Source: CBDULX01 sp965368175 (GTDB lineage Bacteria; Pseudomonadota; Gammaproteobacteria; SZUA-229). From it: a DNA stretch of 14,457 bases. Below the pieces are notes generated by a model. The model searched no databases, was not told the DNA's origin, and saw only the letters and a program-made list of their open reading frames with translations. Below are positions 8,901 to 14,291 of this stretch, piece after piece. The stretch covers positions 1 to 14,457 of the forward strand of contig CBDULX010000065.1 of the NCBI GenBank assembly GCA_965368175.1, read 5' to 3'. Numbering within the stretch: the stretch's first letter is position 1; the number at the start of each line of letters is the position of its first letter. Made by a program: the position numbers and the translations under genes.

Positions 8901-10419
8901 CATCGAAGACCTGGCTCAGCTGATTTACGACCTGAAACAGGTCAATCCGCAGGCCCTGGTTTCCGTAAAACTGGTGGCAGAAGCCGGAGTTGGCACCATA
9001 GCCGCCGGTGTGGCCAAGGCTTATGCCGATTTGATCACCATCTCAGGTTATGACGGTGGCACCGGCGCCAGCCCCCTGACCTCGGTACGCTATGCCGGCT
9101 CACCCTGGGAGCTGGGCCTGACCGAAACCCACCAGACCCTGCGCGCCAATGACCTGCGGGACAAGGTTCGCCTGCAAACTGACGGGGGCCTGAAAACCGG
9201 CCTGGATGTGGTTAAAGCCGCTATCCTGGGCGCTGAAAGCTTCGGCTTTGGCACCGGCCCCATGGTGGCCCTGGGCTGTAAATACCTGCGCATCTGTCAC
9301 CTGAACAACTGCGCCACCGGTATTGCCACTCAACATAAAGTACTGCGCATGGAACATTTCATCGGCGAAGCAGAAATGGTGATGAACTTCTTCCGTTTCA
9401 TCGCCCAGGAACTTAGGCAATGGATGGCGCAACTGGGTATATGCAAACTGGAAGACCTGATCGGTCGTACCGACCTGCTGGAAGCCCTGCCCGGCGTTAC
9501 CAGCAAGCAACAGAAGCTGGACCTTAGCCAGATTCTGTCTGACGGTGACGTGCCCGCTGACAAACCTCAGTTCTGCGTAGAACCCCACAACGTACCTTTC
9601 GACAAGGGTGAGCTGGCCGAACAGATGGTAAGGGACGCCTTACCGGCCATCGAAGCCAAATCCGGGGGTGTATTCAGCTACCAGGTGCGTAACATCCATC
9701 GATCTATTGGTGCCCGCCTGTCCGGTGAAATTGCCAGACGCCATGGTAACCAGGGCATGGCCGATAATCCCATTACCCTTAAACTCACCGGCACCTGTGG
9801 TCAGAGCTTCGGTGTATGGAATGCCGGCGGCCTGAATATGCACCTGGAAGGGGATGCTAACGACTACGTCGGTAAAGGCATGACCGGTGGCCAGCTGGAG
9901 ATTACACCGCCCAAAGGCAGCAGTTTTGCCAGTCAGGAGAGCACCATTATTGGTAATACCTGCCTCTATGGTGCTACCGGTGGCACCCTGTATGCCGCTG
10001 GCCTGGCGGGTGAGCGCTTCGGTGTACGCAACTCAGGCGCCAAAGCTGTCGTCGAAGGCATCGGCGACCACGGTTGTGAGTACATGACCGGCGGTGTGAT
10101 TACTGTGCTGGGTAAAACCGGCATCAACTTCGGCGCAGGTATGACCGGCGGCTTCGCCTTTATAATGGATGATGACAACAGCTTTGTGGACCGTTACAAC
10201 CACGAATTGCTGGATATCCACCGTCTCAGCACCGAGCGTATGGAGCAGCATCAAAAGTATCTGTTCAACAACATCAGGGACTACGTAGAAGCCACGGGCA
10301 GTGCCTGGGGTCAAAAAATTCTGGATGAATTTGATGAACATGTGGGTAAATTCTGGCTGGTCATACCCAAAGCGACCGACCTGGATTCATTACTTGATAC
10401 CCTGATGGATGCGGCTTAA
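5950..10419 (+). CDS. gltB: Glutamate synthase (NADPH-type) large subunit
   Basis: Large subunit of GOGAT, which makes two glutamates from glutamine and 2-oxoglutarate. The ATG at 5950 gives 1489 residues, usual for GltB. The frame is also open upstream to a TTG at 5926, less likely. Cys20 (DSCGFGL) is the glutaminase nucleophile exposed after removal of a short propeptide, starting the class II amidotransferase domain (~20-430; FSTNTWPQW and HNGEINT visible). A central domain follows. The FMN-binding synthase domain includes YDGGTGASPL from residue 1034. Cys1110, Cys1116 and Cys1121 (C-x5-C-x4-C) match the 3Fe-4S cluster ligands. The C-terminal GXGXG beta-helix domain begins near 1280 (NAGGLNM, GATGGTLYAAG, MTGGVITVLG). 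GltB needs the small flavoprotein GltD to take electrons from NADPH, but no gltD follows; the next gene is dnaG. Confidence 0.97.
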   Translation: MSNRIPSSGLYKSKFEKDSCGFGLIAQMDDKASHWLLETAVHALARLTHRGAIAADGKSGDGCGLLIKKPDSFLRTLAAESSIDLADIYASGLIFLNQDARLADAGKKELENQLGLLGLDVAGWRQVPINPDACGEESLRTLPNIMQIFINAADGMDQDTLERKLYVARRRTEISLESTDDMFYVPSLSSRLMSYKGLVMPENLPVFYQDLNDPRLETAICVFHQRFSTNTWPQWRLAQPFRYLAHNGEINTIQGNRNWAKARAFKFHSELLPELDTIRPLVNMSGSDSSSMDNMLEAMMAGGVSVFRAMRLLVPPAWQNIENMDADLRAFYEFNSMHMEPWDGPAGIVLTDGRHACCTMDRNGLRPARYVITKDRHITLASEIGVYDYQPEDVVAKGRLKPGEMIAVDTESGNILYPSDIDNLLKKAQPYRKWLSNNCQHLVSDIQDEPMTSSPMSKDLLKTYEKQYLVSFEERDQVIRVLAESGQEAVGSMGDDTPFPVLSTQQRSLFDYFRQQFAQVTNPPIDPIREAVVMSLETCLGKERNLFQESAEHANRLIISSPVMSEGKFRKLMSLDDEHYSHEIIDLCFDGNINLKTALQQISDQACTAVKNGKVIIVLSDRNIASDKLMVHALLATGAVHHRLIQEGLRCDANIIVETATARDPHHFAVLIGYGATAIYPYLAYEVLQDMISTQELPADARPSDVGDKYRKGINKGLFKITSKMGISTIASYRGAQLYEIVGLHDEVVDICFTDTTSRVQGTDFSDIEADTRALTKLAFNNRKQTTQGGLLKYVHGGEYHAYNPDVIQTLHTAVRSGKYDDYLKYANIVNERPATTLRDMFQLKKGLTPISIDEVEPVESIFKRFDSAAMSLGALSPEAHEALAVAMNTLGGRSNSGEGGEDMARFNTLKMSKIKQVASGRFGVTPHYLVNAEVLQIKVAQGAKPGEGGQLPGHKVDKMIATLRYATPGVALISPPPHHDIYSIEDLAQLIYDLKQVNPQALVSVKLVAEAGVGTIAAGVAKAYADLITISGYDGGTGASPLTSVRYAGSPWELGLTETHQTLRANDLRDKVRLQTDGGLKTGLDVVKAAILGAESFGFGTGPMVALGCKYLRICHLNNCATGIATQHKVLRMEHFIGEAEMVMNFFRFIAQELRQWMAQLGICKLEDLIGRTDLLEALPGVTSKQQKLDLSQILSDGDVPADKPQFCVEPHNVPFDKGELAEQMVRDALPAIEAKSGGVFSYQVRNIHRSIGARLSGEIARRHGNQGMADNPITLKLTGTCGQSFGVWNAGGLNMHLEGDANDYVGKGMTGGQLEITPPKGSSFASQESTIIGNTCLYGATGGTLYAAGLAGERFGVRNSGAKAVVEGIGDHGCEYMTGGVITVLGKTGINFGAGMTGGFAFIMDDDNSFVDRYNHELLDIHRLSTERMEQHQKYLFNNIRDYVEATGSAWGQKILDEFDEHVGKFWLVIPKATDLDSLLDTLMDAA

Positions 10420-10421
10420 AG

Positions 10422-10578
10422 CGTTTACCACAGAGCCTCAAAGCATTTATGCACCCGAAGGGGGTACAAGCCCTTTGGGTACACAGAGTTGCTGGATATT
10501 AAACGGTCAGCGCTTGCTGGCCGTTTATTCTTACATAATTAAAAAAACTCTGTGCTCTCTGTGTCTCTGCGGCTAACA
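10422..10578 (+). repeat. Intergenic inverted-repeat element, CACAGAG type (copy 1)
   Basis: The region between gltB and dnaG starts with GTTTACCACAGAG (10423-10435) and ends with tandem CTCTGTG/CTCTGTG/CTCTGCGGC units (10548-10574). The reverse complement of the end (GTTAGCCGCAGAG...) resembles the start, so the region has imperfect inverted ends. Another ACACAGAG lies at 10481-10488. Between the arms are two strong hairpins: 10453-10480 (ten-pair stem, eight-base loop, no T-run) and the terminator at 10501-10526. The right arm ends only ~8 bases before the dnaG start codon, so it forms the dnaG leader. No coding sequence is visible. Confidence 0.6.
10501..10532 (+). terminator. Rho-independent terminator of gltB
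   Basis: AAACGGTCAGC (10501-10511) pairs with GCTGGCCGTTT (10516-10526), a continuous eleven-base-pair stem with one T-G wobble and a GCTT loop. It is followed by ATTCTT. It lies about 80 bases after the gltB stop and before dnaG, so it separates the two transcription units. The T-run is broken by A and C, slightly lowering confidence. Confidence 0.7.
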
Positions 10579-10586
10579 TATCACCC

Positions 10587-12326
10587 ATGGCTGGCCGAAT
10601 TCCCCAACAATTTATCGATGACCTGCTAAACCAGGCAGACATTATCGATGTTGTCGATTCCCGAGTGGCCCTGAAAAAGCGCGGCAAGGAATACATAGCC
10701 TGCTGCCCCTTCCATAACGAAAAAACCCCGTCCTTCACCGTCAGCCAGAACAAACAGTTTTACCACTGCTTTGGATGTGGTGCCCATGGCACTGCCCTGG
10801 GTTTTATTATGGAATATGAACGGCTGGACTTCGTGGATGCCGTTGAAGCTCTGGCCGCCGAATACCATGTCGAAGTTCCCCGTGAACAGGGACACTCTGC
10901 ACAACAGGACGATAAACAACCCATTTACCAGCACCTGGAAGCCGCTAACCAGCTCTACCAGCAACAGTTAAAATCGACGCCGAAAGCCATTGAGTACCTG
11001 AAAAACCGGGGGTTGAGCGGAGACATATCGAAAACTTTTGGCCTGGGTTATGCGCCGGACAGCTGGGATTTCATCCTGCAACAACTGGGTAAAACGCCGG
11101 AAGAGATCCAGGGATTAATAAAGGCCGGTCTGATCATCGAAAAGTCCAGCGATCGTCATTATGATCGATTCCGGGATCGCATCATGTTCCCCATCCGCGA
11201 TCGCCGAGGACGTGTTATTGGTTTTGGCGGCCGTATCATCGATCAGGGCGAACCCAAATACCTGAACTCACCGGAAACGCCGGTATTCCACAAAGGACAG
11301 GAACTCTATGGGCTGTATGAAGCCCGTCAGGCTTTACGAGAGCTGACTCGCATAGTTATAGTCGAGGGTTATATGGATGTGGTGGCACTGGCCCAGAATG
11401 GCATAGCTTACTCCGTCGCCACCCTGGGTACCGCCACCTCAAAAGAACAGGTCGATAAACTGTTTCGTATCGTACCGGAACTGATCTTCTGTTTTGATGG
11501 CGATCAGGCCGGCCTCAAGGCCGCCTGGCGGGCACTGGAAAACACTCTGCCGGTACTCAGGGATGGTGTCCAGGCACGTTTCCTGTTCCTGCCTGACGGG
11601 GAGGACCCCGATAGCATGGTACGTAAGGAAGGTCAGCAGGCCTTCGAAAAACGCCTGCAATCCGCCACCCCCTTATCAGAATTCATGCTGGACACGCTGG
11701 CAGAATCACTGGATCTCAGTTCGGTAGATAGCCGGGCTCGGCTGGCGGAGAAGGCCAAACCACTCATCAGCATGCTCGCCGACGGCGTGTTCAGGGATTT
11801 ATTAACTGACCAGCTGGCCCAGCGAGTCGGCATGAGCAGCGCATCCATTCAGTCACATATTCCACGGCAGGAACAAGCTCCCCGACAGACGTATCAACAG
11901 AAACAGACACCACGGCACCAGATTAAAATCACCCCTGTCCGCCTGGCCATCGCCCTGCTGCTGCAATACCCGGCGCTGGCCCAGCAACAACCCGTGCCGG
12001 ACAGCTTCAGGCAGTCATCCATTCCGGGTACCGATCTGCTGTTAAGGCTGTATCAACTTATACTGGAAAGCTCATCGCCCTCACCCTCTAATTTGCTGGA
12101 ACGCTGGCGGGAACAGAAGGAATTCGACATATTATCCCGCCTGCTGGAATGGGATATACCTGATGCCGAACACGAATCCCAGAAACAACAGCTGTTTTCC
12201 GATGCCCTGAATCGACTGCAACGGCAACACCGTGACCAGCGCCTGCAAGCCCTGATCGATAAAAGTCACCAGCAGACCTTAAGCACTGAAGAGAAAGCCG
12301 AATTACGGGCATTATCAATTCAATAG
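10587..12326 (+). CDS. dnaG: DNA primase
   Basis: Makes the RNA primers for lagging-strand synthesis and replication restart, working with DnaB helicase. The 579 residues match bacterial DnaG. The N-terminal zinc-binding domain has Cys40, His43, Cys61 and Cys64 (CPFHNEKTPSF and HCFGCG), at the same numbering as E. coli. The catalytic core includes the basic RFRDRIMFPIRD segment and FGGR (~194-216). The TOPRIM domain shows Glu260 (VIVEGYMD) and the Asp304/Asp306 pair (FCFDGDQAG), the metal-binding acids. A Gln-rich linker (~427-445) leads to the C-terminal helicase-binding domain. The ATG at 10587 gives the normal MAGRIPQQFI start; no Shine-Dalgarno is evident because the leader is the end of a repeat. 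Neither rpsU upstream nor rpoD downstream is present, so the usual macromolecular synthesis operon is broken here. Confidence 0.97.
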   Translation: MAGRIPQQFIDDLLNQADIIDVVDSRVALKKRGKEYIACCPFHNEKTPSFTVSQNKQFYHCFGCGAHGTALGFIMEYERLDFVDAVEALAAEYHVEVPREQGHSAQQDDKQPIYQHLEAANQLYQQQLKSTPKAIEYLKNRGLSGDISKTFGLGYAPDSWDFILQQLGKTPEEIQGLIKAGLIIEKSSDRHYDRFRDRIMFPIRDRRGRVIGFGGRIIDQGEPKYLNSPETPVFHKGQELYGLYEARQALRELTRIVIVEGYMDVVALAQNGIAYSVATLGTATSKEQVDKLFRIVPELIFCFDGDQAGLKAAWRALENTLPVLRDGVQARFLFLPDGEDPDSMVRKEGQQAFEKRLQSATPLSEFMLDTLAESLDLSSVDSRARLAEKAKPLISMLADGVFRDLLTDQLAQRVGMSSASIQSHIPRQEQAPRQTYQQKQTPRHQIKITPVRLAIALLLQYPALAQQQPVPDSFRQSSIPGTDLLLRLYQLILESSSPSPSNLLERWREQKEFDILSRLLEWDIPDAEHESQKQQLFSDALNRLQRQHRDQRLQALIDKSHQQTLSTEEKAELRALSIQ

Positions 12327-12410
12327 CTTATGCCTTAACTGAGCCTCCAGGACTTTTGCTGAATATCCTTAAATCCCCTGTTCGGGTTGTTTAAAACATC
12401 TAAATCAAAA

Positions 12411-12618
12411 GCTTTGTCGCAAAGACGCAAAGGCGCAGAGAATAACTTATAGTAACTGTTTAAAAACTTGAGCTAGAGAGAAATTACTACGGCCACTGTA
12501 AGCAATTGTTTTCACAAAGTCATTTTCTACGACTTAAGCTAAGTCGAATCAGTAACTTCATTCCCTTGCGTACCCAAAGTACATAAATCTTTGCGACTTT
12601 GCGTCTTTGCGACAAAAT
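12411..12618 (+). repeat. Intergenic inverted-repeat element, CGCAAAG type (copy 2)
   Basis: A perfect 20-base inverted repeat bounds this element: TTTGTCGCAAAGACGCAAAG at 12413-12432 and its exact reverse complement at 12597-12616. Each arm is itself built from short repeated units (CGCAAAG, CGCAAAGG, CGCAGAG). The interior has no reading frame of note but contains a hairpin at 12530-12546 (CGACTTA / TAAGTCG, loop AGC). The size of ~205 bases, inverted ends and lack of coding match a MITE-like or REP-like intergenic element. The arm sequence is related to, but diverged from, the CACAGAG elements after gltB and metK. Confidence 0.8.
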
Positions 12619-12702
12619 CTTTTATTCCCCCCAAAGAAGTAGATGATGACTGGTTTTTGAAAGGATCCTAGTCAACCCTCATTGAGACACTTTCGGCAGG
12701 TA

Positions 12703-12732
12703 TTGGCCATTTTAAAACTTTTCGTCTATAAT
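12703..12732 (+). promoter_or_regulatory. Predicted sigma70 promoter of metK
   Basis: TTGGCC (12703-12708) and TATAAT (12727-12732) are separated by 18 bases. Initiation would fall around 12739-12741, exactly at the 5' end of the riboswitch, which supports both calls. The ahcY promoter has the same -35 type and spacing. Confidence 0.7.
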
Positions 12733-12740
12733 ATTCGACC

Positions 12741-12806
12741 GCACTGAGGGGCGCTGCAGCAGATCTGTCTGTCAGGCTCGGTGTGTTTTATATTAACGGC
12801 GCTCAT
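12741..12806 (+). promoter_or_regulatory. SAH-type riboswitch in the metK leader
   Basis: The conserved SAH riboswitch skeleton is visible: G-rich GAGGGGCGCTGCAGC, CAGGCTCGGTG, and AACGGCGCTCA. P1 pairs CACTGAG (12742-12748) with CTCGGTG (12777-12783). An inner hairpin CAGA/TCTG is at 12760-12771. The pseudoknot strand GGGCGC (12749-12754) pairs with GCGCTC (12799-12804), six pairs with one G-T wobble. The element matches the copy before ahcY in every conserved block. S-adenosylhomocysteine is the known ligand of the class. An SAH aptamer in front of SAM synthase rather than SAH hydrolase is unusual. The expression platform is the hairpin described next. Confidence 0.87.
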
Positions 12807-12839
12807 TAATTAGTCACTATCAAGCTAAAGAATGAGCGC
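12799..12839 (+). promoter_or_regulatory. Anti-pseudoknot hairpin (expression platform) of the metK leader
   Basis: GCGCTCATT (12799-12807) is the 3' pseudoknot strand of the riboswitch plus three bases. It is perfectly complementary over nine bases to AATGAGCGC (12831-12839). Aptamer pseudoknot and hairpin are therefore mutually exclusive. The hairpin hides the ATG at 12832, the start of a short upstream ORF. It is followed at once by the perfect palindrome AGATAATATTATCT (12840-12853). No T-run follows, so it is not a rho-independent terminator. Confidence 0.7.
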
Positions 12840-12876
12840 AGATAATATTATCTCAGGCTATGAATCATCACCATGA
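12832..12876 (+). CDS. Possible 14-codon upstream ORF in the metK leader
   Basis: ATG AGC GCA... encodes MSADNIISGYESSP and stops with TGA. Its ATG lies 33 bases after the start of the pseudoknot 3' strand; in the ahcY leader the true start codon (also Met-Ser-Ala) lies 32 bases after the equivalent point. The stop overlaps a further ATG (ATGA at 12873-12876), opening an eight-codon ORF that ends at 12899, where TGATG starts a two-codon ORF. The ribosome site is weak (CTAAAGA before ATG), and ORFs this short are common by chance. Whether it is translated is unknown; it may be a leader peptide or a relic of a duplicated ahcY start. Confidence 0.3.
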   Translation: MSADNIISGYESSP

Positions 12877-12920
12877 ATCAGATTCGCCTCATCTCTTGAT
12901 GCATTGATACTACAGGTATT

Positions 12921-12941
12921 TGCAAATCATTAATGATTGCA
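12921..12941 (+). promoter_or_regulatory. Palindrome immediately upstream of the metK ribosome binding site
   Basis: The twelve-base perfect palindrome ATCATTAATGAT (12926-12937) is flanked by TGCA on both sides with one extra A on the left. It ends three bases before the GAGGAT ribosome site (12944-12949) of metK. As RNA it could form a short hairpin abutting the ribosome site; as DNA it could be an operator. Function unknown. Confidence 0.4.
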
Positions 12942-12957
12942 CCGAGGATTAAGAAAC

Positions 12958-14118
12958 ATGTCAAATAGCCACTTATTTACCTCCGAGTCCGTCTCTGAAG
13001 GCCATCCAGATAAAGTTGCCGATCAGATCTCCGACGCTATTCTTGATGCCATATTTGAGCAGGACAACAAAGCCCGCGTGGCCTGCGAAACACTGGTGAA
13101 CACTGGCATGGTTATTCTGTCAGGTGAAATCACCACCGAAGCCTGGGTGGATATGCAGGCTATAGTCCGCAAAACGGTTAAGGAAATCGGCTACAACAGC
13201 TCGGAAATGGGATTTGACTGGGAATCCTGCGCGGTCATTACTTCCATCGACAAGCAGTCAGCGGACATTGCCATGGGCGTTGATGAGTCCAGTGACCACG
13301 AACAGGGCGCCGGAGACCAGGGCCTGATGTTTGGTTATGCCAGCAACGAAACCGATGTACTGATGCCCGCACCCATTACATACGCCCACAAGCTGGTTAA
13401 ACGACAGGCGGAAGTACGCAAAAACGGCACACTGTCCTGGTTACGCCCCGATGCCAAGAGCCAGGTCACTTTCCGTTATGAAGACGGTCAACCTGTTGCC
13501 ATTGATGCTGTTGTACTGTCTACCCAGCATAATCCTGATATTACGCTGGACGCACTTCGCGAAGCCGTCATGGATGAGATAATTAAACCCGTACTGCCTT
13601 CAGAGTGGATCGGTAAAGATACTAAATATTTCATTAATCCCACCGGTAATTTTGTTATAGGTGGTCCGGTTGGTGACTGCGGATTAACCGGTCGTAAAAT
13701 TATTGTGGATACCTATGGCGGCATGGCCCGTCACGGTGGTGGTGCATTCTCAGGCAAAGACCCGTCCAAAGTTGATCGCTCTGCCGCCTACGCAGGACGT
13801 TATGTCGCCAAGAATATTGTCGCTGCCGGGCTGGCCGATAAATGTGAAATCCAGGTCTCCTACGCCATTGGCGTGGCTGAACCTACTTCAATATCGGTTG
13901 AAACCTTCGGTACCGGTAAAATTGATGATGCTCGAATCGTCGAACTGGTACGCGAACATTTTGACCTGAAACCCAAAGGCCTGATCCAGATGCTGGACCT
14001 GCTACGACCGATTTATCGTAACACGGCAGCTTACGGTCACTTCGGTCGTGAAGAGCCCGATTTCACCTGGGAGAAAACCGACAGAGCAGCTGCATTGAAA
14101 GACGCAGCAGGACTTTAA
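12958..14118 (+). CDS. metK: S-adenosylmethionine synthase (methionine adenosyltransferase)
   Basis: Makes S-adenosylmethionine from methionine and ATP, the methyl donor of the cell. The ATG at 12958 gives 386 residues, the normal size, and is preceded by GAGGAT at 12944-12949. The open frame runs upstream to a TTG at 12937, but that would swallow the ribosome site. Family signatures are SVSEGHPDKVADQISDA (residues 11-27; His16 and Asp18 at the active site), GAGDQGLMFGYA (117-128), GGPVGDCGLTGRKII, and the lysine loop GKDPSKVDRSAAY, which binds ATP phosphates. The context fits methyl-cycle metabolism: ahcY, which removes the SAH left by methyl transfer, is next, and each gene has its own promoter and SAH-type riboswitch. 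Nothing in the protein looks degraded. Confidence 0.97.
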   Translation: MSNSHLFTSESVSEGHPDKVADQISDAILDAIFEQDNKARVACETLVNTGMVILSGEITTEAWVDMQAIVRKTVKEIGYNSSEMGFDWESCAVITSIDKQSADIAMGVDESSDHEQGAGDQGLMFGYASNETDVLMPAPITYAHKLVKRQAEVRKNGTLSWLRPDAKSQVTFRYEDGQPVAIDAVVLSTQHNPDITLDALREAVMDEIIKPVLPSEWIGKDTKYFINPTGNFVIGGPVGDCGLTGRKIIVDTYGGMARHGGGAFSGKDPSKVDRSAAYAGRYVAKNIVAAGLADKCEIQVSYAIGVAEPTSISVETFGTGKIDDARIVELVREHFDLKPKGLIQMLDLLRPIYRNTAAYGHFGREEPDFTWEKTDRAAALKDAAGL

Positions 14119-14123
14119 GGACT

Positions 14124-14228
14124 TTTGCCGCCGAGGCACAGAGAACACAGAGAAAAGCTTTTTTGTAATTTGCGCCGTAGGCGCACTATTAAATTAAATC
14201 TCTGCGTCCTCTGTGCCTCTGTGGCAAA
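14124..14228 (+). repeat. Intergenic inverted-repeat element, CACAGAG type (copy 3)
   Basis: The left arm (14124-14154, TTTGCCGCCGAGGCACAGAG followed by AACACAGAGAA) and the right arm (14199-14228, TCTCTGCGTCCTCTGTGCCT followed by CTGTGGCAAA) are near-complementary over about 30 bases with a few mismatches. A central hairpin TGCGCC-GTA-GGCGCA is at 14171-14185. AAGCTTTTTT occurs at 14155-14164 and again at 14232-14241. Folded as RNA this is one long stem that could end the metK transcript, although it has no canonical T-run after the main stem. No coding potential. Confidence 0.75.
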
Positions 14229-14246
14229 CATAAGCTTTTTTACACA

Positions 14247-14263
14247 GGTGTCAAATTGGCACC
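14247..14263 (+). promoter_or_regulatory. Palindrome overlapping the ahcY -35 box
   Basis: GGTGTCA (14247-14253) pairs with TGGCACC (14257-14263), loop AAT, with one G-T wobble. It overlaps the -35 hexamer TTGGCA (14256-14261), a typical position for a repressor operator. It could also be a residual hairpin terminator for metK, though the T-run lies on its 5' side. The metK promoter has no equivalent palindrome. Confidence 0.35.
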
Positions 14264-14285
14264 CATGTTAAGAAAATGATATATT
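14256..14285 (+). promoter_or_regulatory. Predicted sigma70 promoter of ahcY
   Basis: TTGGCA (14256-14261) and TATATT (14280-14285) are 18 bases apart. Transcription would start near 14292, at the first base of the riboswitch. The layout mirrors the metK promoter. Confidence 0.7.
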
Positions 14286-14291
14286 TCGCAA

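Larger units (their letters stand above)
12327..12957 (+). other. 631-base intergenic region between dnaG and metK
   Basis: No substantial gene is visible. In order it holds a plain stretch (12327-12410) with only a poor CCC/GGG hairpin near 12375, then a CGCAAAG inverted-repeat element (12411-12618). A spacer (12619-12700) follows, with a bulged hairpin between TGACTGG and CCTAGTCA near 12647-12676. Then come the metK promoter, the SAH-type riboswitch, the anti-pseudoknot hairpin with its small upstream ORFs, and a palindrome next to the metK ribosome site. No clear terminator for dnaG was found. Confidence 0.8.

Noticed and set aside
10453..10480. Second strong hairpin after gltB as a terminator
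   Set aside because: The ten-pair stem is followed by ACACAGAG with no T-run; the hairpin at 10501-10526 is the better terminator and this one is treated as part of the repeat.
12741..12806. SAM-I, SAM-II or SAM/SAH class riboswitch upstream of metK
   Set aside because: The conserved blocks and P1/pseudoknot pairing follow the SAH class and match the ahcY copy; there is no four-way junction with a kink-turn (SAM-I), and the order of helices does not fit the others.
12937..12957. TTG start of the extended metK frame
   Set aside because: It lies upstream of the GAGGAT ribosome site and would add seven residues absent from the MetK family; the ATG at 12958 is well placed.
12933..12968. 11-codon ORF overlapping the metK start in another frame
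   Set aside because: It uses the metK ribosome site region but has none of its own and is likely a chance frame.
10422..14228. CRISPR-like reading of the short CACAGAG/CGCAAAG repeats
   Set aside because: The units are 7-9 bases, contiguous and arranged as inverted arms; there are no regular spacers and no cas genes.
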